Part shown: positions 59,966-64,000 of the stretch, piece after piece
Layout of the letters: each line of letters begins with the position of its first letter
Position numbering within the stretch: position 1 is the first letter of the stretch
Assembly (NCBI RefSeq): GCF_014201415.1
Contig: NZ_JACHEH010000004.1
Span: 62,001 to 126,000 of the forward strand
Source of the DNA: Chelatococcus composti
Lineage (GTDB): Bacteria > Pseudomonadota > Alphaproteobacteria > Rhizobiales > Beijerinckiaceae
Length of the DNA stretch: 64,000 nucleotides
Direction of reading: 5' to 3'
Position numbers and translations under genes: made by a program
Notes under the pieces: generated by a model
Told to the model about the DNA's origin: nothing
What the model saw: only the letters and a program-made list of their open reading frames with translations
Database searches by the model: none

Positions 59966-60920
59966 CCGCTCCTCCCTTGCCTCCCTTTTCCTCGTCCTCG
60001 GCGCCCTTGCGCCGGTGCCGCGCCGATTCCTCGGCCACGTAGGCGAGATCCTGGTCGAAGACGATGCGCTCAGCACCGCAAAGAGCGATGAAGCGCTTGC
60101 CACGCGCGCGACCTATGAGCGTCAGCCCCGCCTTGCGGGCGAGCTCGACGCCCCAGGCGGTGAAGCCGGAGCGCGAGACGAGCACGGGAATACCCATGCG
60201 CACGGTCTTGATGACCATCTCGGAGGTGAGACGCCCGGTCGTGTAGAAGATCTTGTCCGCCGGATCGATGCCGTGCCGGTGCATGTAGCCTGCCACCTTG
60301 TCCACCGCGTTGTGGCGGCCGACATCCTCCATGTAGACGAGCGGCCTGTCGCGCTGGCACAGCACGCAGCCATGGATGGCCCCCGCCTCCAGATAGAGCG
60401 AGGGCGTGCGGTTGATCTTGTGGGTGAGCGCATAGAGCCAGGATGTGCGCAGCTCCGCATGCGGCAGGCGCGCCTCCTCGATCACGTCCATCAGGTCGCC
60501 GAAGGCAGTGCCCTGCGCGCAGCCGGAGGTCAGGGTGCGCTTGCGCAGCTTGTCCTCGTAATCAGTCTTGCGCTCGGTGCGCACCACGACGACGTCTAGC
60601 TCGGCGTCGTAGTCCACGGCCGTAACGACATCGTCCGGCTTGAGCATGTTCTGGTTGAGCAGGTAGCCGACGGCGAGATGCTCCGGATGGTCGCCGATCG
60701 TCATCATCGTGACGATCTCCTGCGAATTGAGGAAAAGCGTCAGCGCCCGCTCCGTGACGACGCGGGTCTCGACCGGCGCACCCGTGTGGTCGATGCCACG
60801 GACCGCGACGCTGAGGCGCGGGTCGAACGGGTCGGGCCGCACCAGATACTCGGAGAGGAAGGCGAGATCCTCCTCTTCCGCGCCCGGCGGCCGCGCCACG
60901 CTGCCCGACGGTCCGTTCAC
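59958..60920 (-). CDS. fdhD: Formate dehydrogenase sulfurtransferase FdhD
   Basis: The 320-residue protein starts at a GTG (60920) overlapping the DUF2478 stop (GTGA). It has the FdhD core: [26 protein letters not shown] (two pieces), [20 protein letters not shown] and [27 protein letters not shown]. FdhD passes sulfur from a cysteine desulfurase to the Mo cofactor. The usual CxxC loop reads SGCAQG, with only C134; a separate CVLC (C185, C188) occurs in [11 protein letters not shown]. Followed by mobA with an eight-base overlap. Confidence 0.94.
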   Translation of the reverse strand: MNGPSGSVARPPGAEEEDLAFLSEYLVRPDPFDPRLSVAVRGIDHTGAPVETRVVTERALTLFLNSQEIVTMMTIGDHPEHLAVGYLLNQNMLKPDDVVTAVDYDAELDVVVVRTERKTDYEDKLRKRTLTSGCAQGTAFGDLMDVIEEARLPHAELRTSWLYALTHKINRTPSLYLEAGAIHGCVLCQRDRPLVYMEDVGRHNAVDKVAGYMHRHGIDPADKIFYTTGRLTSEMVIKTVRMGIPVLVSRSGFTAWGVELARKAGLTLIGRARGKRFIALCGAERIVFDQDLAYVAEESARHRRKGAEDEEKGGKGGADG

Positions 60921-61462
60921 GACGACACCTTTTCGCCGGCTCCGGCCCGCCCGGCCACCTGCGCGACGCACCACGCCTCGAGGGCCCCGAGCGTCGGCTC
61001 GAGCCGCTGCCAGGCGTCGCCGGCGAAGGCGCGCCAGGCGGGCAGCAGCGCCTCGCCCACGGCAGTGAGCGTCGGCAGGCCGCGGCCGACCGCGAGGGCA
61101 AACTCGTCCCGCAGGCCGCCGCCTTCGGCCTCGGCTTTGCCGAACTTGTTGAGGATGACGAGGTCGACATCGTCCGCGCCGATGGACGCGGCTGCGAGGC
61201 CCGCCGACATCGCAAGGCCCTGCGGATCGAGCCGGCAGCCACCGGCGCCCGGGCCACGCTGCTCGCTGATGAGGATGCGCTGGCCGGTGGCGAGATCCTC
61301 GAGCGCCATGTCCCCGCAGATGGTGCAGGCATCGTCCTCGTTATGCTGCACGAGACCGGCGAGGCGCAGATCGCGCCGCCGAAGGCGCCGGCTCAGCTCC
61401 ACGAGCAGCCCGTCTACGAGATGCTGCGATTGATAGACCACGACCCCGATGGCCGATTGCAT
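60917..61462 (-). CDS. DUF2478 protein, probable molybdenum-cofactor-related NTPase
   Basis: The 181-residue protein starts MQSAIGVVVYQSQHLVDGLL and has LRLAGLVQHNEDDACTICGD MALEDL (two pieces), LDPQGLAMSAGLAAASIGAD and DLVILNKFGKAEAEGGGLRD EFALAVG. These match DUF2478, found beside molybdenum genes and related in fold to P-loop NTPases, although the usual GKT P-loop is not obvious. It leads the fdhD-mobA-peptide operon with a four-base overlap to fdhD. A dyad GGCAC-N9-GTGCC (61475-61493) lies just upstream of its start. Confidence 0.83.
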   Translation of the reverse strand: MQSAIGVVVYQSQHLVDGLLVELSRRLRRRDLRLAGLVQHNEDDACTICGDMALEDLATGQRILISEQRGPGAGGCRLDPQGLAMSAGLAAASIGADDVDLVILNKFGKAEAEGGGLRDEFALAVGRGLPTLTAVGEALLPAWRAFAGDAWQRLEPTLGALEAWCVAQVAGRAGAGEKVSS

Positions 61463-61623
61463 GGCTCTCTCCCCGGCACCATTCTATTGTGCCGCCTGCC
61501 TCCCGCAACCCGGGCCGTCGGGCTGGCAGAGGAAAGGGCGCCCGCACCCCGGCCACGGTCTCATCTCCGTCACAGTTGCATGGTGAAGCAGCTGCGCCGA
61601 TTGATTGCAGGAATCCACGGAAC

Positions 61624-62358
61624 ATGATCAATCTTCGTCGTACCGTCCTCGCCGCCGCCCTTGCCGCGACCGCGGCCACCTCGGCTCTCGCCGCCGAGAC
61701 AGCAGCGGAACGGGCGCCCGGACGCATCACCATCGTCGGCGAAGGCACCGTCAACGCGGTCCCCAACATGGCGACGCTCACGTCGGGCGTCGTCACCTCG
61801 GCCTCGACCGCACGCGAGGCGCTCGACGCCAACACCGAGGCCATGGCCCGCGTTATCGAAGCCTTCAAGAAGGCCGGCATCGCCGCCAAGGACATCATGA
61901 CGGACGGCTTCTCCGTACAGCCGCGCTACGTCTATCCGGAGCCCAAGGACGGTTCGAGCCAGCCGCCGCGCATCGACGGCTATGAGGTGCGCAACCATGT
62001 GATCGTGCGCGTGCGAGAACTCGCCAAGCTCGGCACGGTGCTCGACGCTGCCATCACCACCGGCGCCAACCAGATGGGCGGCCTCTCCTTCGATGTCGCC
62101 GAGCCCGCTGCCCTGCTCGACAAGGCGCGCACCGCCGCCATTGAGGACGCCAAGCGCAAGGCCGAGCTCTACGTGCAGGCCGCGGGCGCCAAGCTTGGCC
62201 GCCTCGTCGAGATCAGCGAGGCGACCATGCAGACACCGCCCAGGCCGATGATGATGGCGCGGTCCATGGATTTCGCCGAGGCGAAGGCCGTGCCCGTCGA
62301 GGCTGGCGAGCAGACGCTGCGCGCGCAGGTGCGCATCACCTGGGAACTGGCGGAGTGA
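61624..62358 (+). CDS. SIMPL-domain (DUF541) periplasmic protein
   Basis: The 244-residue protein has a signal peptide (MINLRRTVLAAALAATAATS, cleaved near ALA). The SIMPL domain shows RITIVGEGTVNAVPNMATLT, KAGIAAKDIMTDGFSVQPRY and GYEVRNHVIVRVRELAKLGT, with a C-terminal TLRAQVRITWEL strand. Relatives include E. coli YggE and BP26/OMP28 of Brucella, which form ring-like periplasmic assemblies linked to oxidative-stress protection. The ATG at 61624 fits the signal peptide; a longer open frame upstream does not. It ends before a clear terminator. Confidence 0.92.
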   Translation: MINLRRTVLAAALAATAATSALAAETAAERAPGRITIVGEGTVNAVPNMATLTSGVVTSASTAREALDANTEAMARVIEAFKKAGIAAKDIMTDGFSVQPRYVYPEPKDGSSQPPRIDGYEVRNHVIVRVRELAKLGTVLDAAITTGANQMGGLSFDVAEPAALLDKARTAAIEDAKRKAELYVQAAGAKLGRLVEISEATMQTPPRPMMMARSMDFAEAKAVPVEAGEQTLRAQVRITWELAE

Positions 62359-62399
62359 CGAGGCGCCGTTCCTTGCCTCACTCTCCTTAACGTTGCCGC

Positions 62400-62424
62400 G
62401 CGGCCGGCTTGTCCGGCCGCTTTT
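62400..62424 (+). terminator. Rho-independent terminator of the SIMPL gene
   Basis: GCGGCCGG-CTTGT-CCGGCCGC forms an eight-base GC stem followed by TTTT, between the converging SIMPL and MATE genes. Confidence 0.8.
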
Positions 62425-62425
62425 G

Positions 62426-63868
62426 TCATGCGCTGCCCGGCACGCACTCAGCCAGCGGCTCCCTCCGATCGGCGCCGAAATCGACAAGTCCCAGCCGCTC
62501 CCGCCGCGCCCAGCGCACCAGCATGAGCACGGCGACGACGGCGAGACCCGAGGCAAGGCCGATCCAGATCCCTGCCCCGCCAAGGCCGGCGCGGAAGGCG
62601 AGCGCCGTCCCCAGCGGCAGCCCGACGCCCCAGTAGCCGATGGCCGCGTAGATCATCGGCACGCGCGTGTCATTGAGGCCGCGCAGCATGCCGGAGCCGA
62701 CGGCCTGCGCCCCGTCGAAGACCTGGAACAGGCCGGCAAAGGCGAGGAATGTCACCGCGAGCGCGACGACCTCCGCATTCGCAGGCGCGTCGACGTCGAG
62801 GAAGGCGCTCACGAGCAGGCGCGGCGTCAACAGCATGAAGAAGGCCATCGTTGCCATGAAGGCGATGGCCATGACGAAGCCCGTCCAGCCCGCGACGGCC
62901 ACACCCGTCCTGTCCTGCGCGCCGAAGGCGCGGCCGACACGGACGGTCGCCGCCTGCCCGATGCCGAGCGGCACCATGAAGGTGAGCGAGGCGATCTGGA
63001 TGGCGATGGAATGGGCGGCGAGCGAGGCCGTGCCGATGAGCCCCATGAGAAACACGGCCGCATTGAAGATGGTGGTCTCGAAGGCGAAGGTGGCGCCGAT
63101 CGGCAGGCCGATGCGCCAGATCTGCACGAAGCGCGACCAGTCCGGCCGCCAGAAGCGGCCGAAAAGCGCGTAGCGCTTCAGCCTCCTGTCGAGCTGGATG
63201 GCAACGGCGAGGCCGCCGAAGAGAAAGAGGCTCGAGGCCGTGGTCGCCACGCCTGCGCCGGTGAGGCCGAGCGCCGGGAAGCCAAGGTTGCCGAAGATGA
63301 GGCACCAGTTGGCGAGCACATTGAACAGATTGGCGGCGATGCTGACCGTGAGCGCCCACATCGGCCGCTGCAGCGCCGACAGGAACGAGCGCAGCACGAC
63401 ATAACCGCAGAACGGCAGCAGTGCCCATTGCAGGGCGTGCAGATAAGTGGCGGCAGCTTGCGCGAGCTCCGGCTTCTGCCCCATGGCGAGAAGAATGGTC
63501 TCTCCCTGCCAGAGCAGCAGCCAGGTCGGCACTGCGATGACACCGGACACCCACAGTCCCTGCCGGACGGTGCGGCGCACCTGGCGCACGTCATAGGAGC
63601 GGCGACCCACGTCGTGCGCGATCATCGGCGCAGTTGCCGTGACGACGCCGATCGCGAAGATGAGCACCGCGAAATAGAGGTTGAAGCCGAGCGCGGCGGC
63701 GGCGAGCGCCTCGGGGCCCAGCCAGCCGAGCATGATCACGTCCGTCGTGCCCATGGCCGTCTGGGCGAGGTTGGTGAGCACGAGGGGCCAGGCGAGCGCC
63801 AGGGTCGCGCGCCACTCCTTCGCCCACGCCCCCGGCGTGGCGTTCCTCACGGTATCGTTCTGTGTCAT
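62426..63868 (-). CDS. MATE-family multidrug/toxin exporter
   Basis: The 480-residue protein has about twelve membrane segments in two MATE repeats: [27 protein letters not shown] (two pieces), [40 protein letters not shown] and [16 protein letters not shown]. NorM/MdtK-type exporters use sodium or proton gradients to expel cationic drugs. The ATG at 63868 ([13 protein letters not shown]) is preferred over a 39-codon longer basic extension without membrane character. No partner genes are adjacent; the remaining 130 bases to the window end hold nothing recognisable. Confidence 0.93.
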   Translation of the reverse strand: MTQNDTVRNATPGAWAKEWRATLALAWPLVLTNLAQTAMGTTDVIMLGWLGPEALAAAALGFNLYFAVLIFAIGVVTATAPMIAHDVGRRSYDVRQVRRTVRQGLWVSGVIAVPTWLLLWQGETILLAMGQKPELAQAAATYLHALQWALLPFCGYVVLRSFLSALQRPMWALTVSIAANLFNVLANWCLIFGNLGFPALGLTGAGVATTASSLFLFGGLAVAIQLDRRLKRYALFGRFWRPDWSRFVQIWRIGLPIGATFAFETTIFNAAVFLMGLIGTASLAAHSIAIQIASLTFMVPLGIGQAATVRVGRAFGAQDRTGVAVAGWTGFVMAIAFMATMAFFMLLTPRLLVSAFLDVDAPANAEVVALAVTFLAFAGLFQVFDGAQAVGSGMLRGLNDTRVPMIYAAIGYWGVGLPLGTALAFRAGLGGAGIWIGLASGLAVVAVLMLVRWARRERLGLVDFGADRREPLAECVPGSA

Positions 63869-64000
63869 GGGCCGGCAATCTATACGCAAATGCCAAAAGC
63901 GCCCATGCCGATGACGCAGAATTAGGCAGCGAAATCGTGGGGAGAGCGTTCGCCTCCGTGGCGACACGGTCAGAGCCGCCCGCACCGCCTCCCCTTTCCT

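Noticed and set aside
1-64000. CRISPR arrays, insertion sequences, prophage genes, rRNA operons
   Set aside because: Reading through the window showed no regularly spaced repeats, transposase, integrase, capsid or rRNA sequence.

Overview
The window is high-GC DNA (mostly Gly/Ala/Arg-rich proteins with G/C third positions) from the chromosome of an alphaproteobacterium, most likely Hyphomicrobiales (Rhizobiales). Pointers to this are two Omp2b-type porins with the shared Cys-containing N-terminal signature, the smpB-dapA/lytic transglycosylase arrangement, ExoD, a general-amino-acid type binding protein, an FDH3-type formate dehydrogenase and the DUF3305/3306/6352/6505 proteins that accompany it. 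No genus is claimed. No insertion sequence, integrase, prophage or CRISPR array was seen.

Layout. 1-9.6 kb: housekeeping genes (3' end of RNase R, DUF983, a Nudix hydrolase, a decayed MmcQ/YjbR relic, rpoZ, the RelA/SpoT homologue), a strikingly AT-rich 440-bp gap, a NYN-domain nuclease, a family-5 uracil-DNA glycosylase, a LysR regulator divergent from an SBF-like transporter, a VOC protein, smpB. 9.6-17.5 kb: dapA, soluble lytic transglycosylase, alpha/beta hydrolase, two tandem porins. 17.5-28.8 kb: a carbohydrate-uptake island. It holds an SDR, two complete interleaved CUT2-type ABC importers (two ATPases, two binding proteins, one single permease and one fused double permease), a LacI regulator, a PfkB kinase and a GntR regulator. 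A 23-bp palindrome precedes the transport operon and a related dyad precedes lacI. 28.8-39 kb: acetoacetate decarboxylase and patatin, a double cold-shock-domain protein, pyruvate carboxylase, tRNA-Ser(GCU), an orphan amino-acid binding protein, an L,D-transpeptidase, a lipoprotein and ExoD. 39.2-43.1 kb: a YehZYXW-type osmolyte ABC operon.

43-61.5 kb is a molybdenum/formate dehydrogenase island. It encodes a periplasmic, Tat-exported three-subunit enzyme (Cys ligand version), its small Tat-target peptide, MoeA, MobB, MobA, FdhD and DUF2478. It also holds a set of poorly characterised proteins: a helix-turn-helix domain fused to a TorD-type chaperone heading the enzyme operon, a tightly coupled five-gene run (ligase-fold protein, DUF6505, DUF6352, DUF3305, DUF3306), a multi-cluster ferredoxin, a WD40-cytochrome c fusion, a TusA-like protein and a 44-residue membrane peptide. 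The genes read as a complete production line: late cofactor synthesis, sulfuration, chaperoned insertion, export and electron transfer, with several steps carried by undescribed proteins. This island is the best candidate for new biology here.

61.6-64 kb: a SIMPL-domain periplasmic protein and a MATE exporter close the window. All family names are from reading the sequence and memory; no database search was run.
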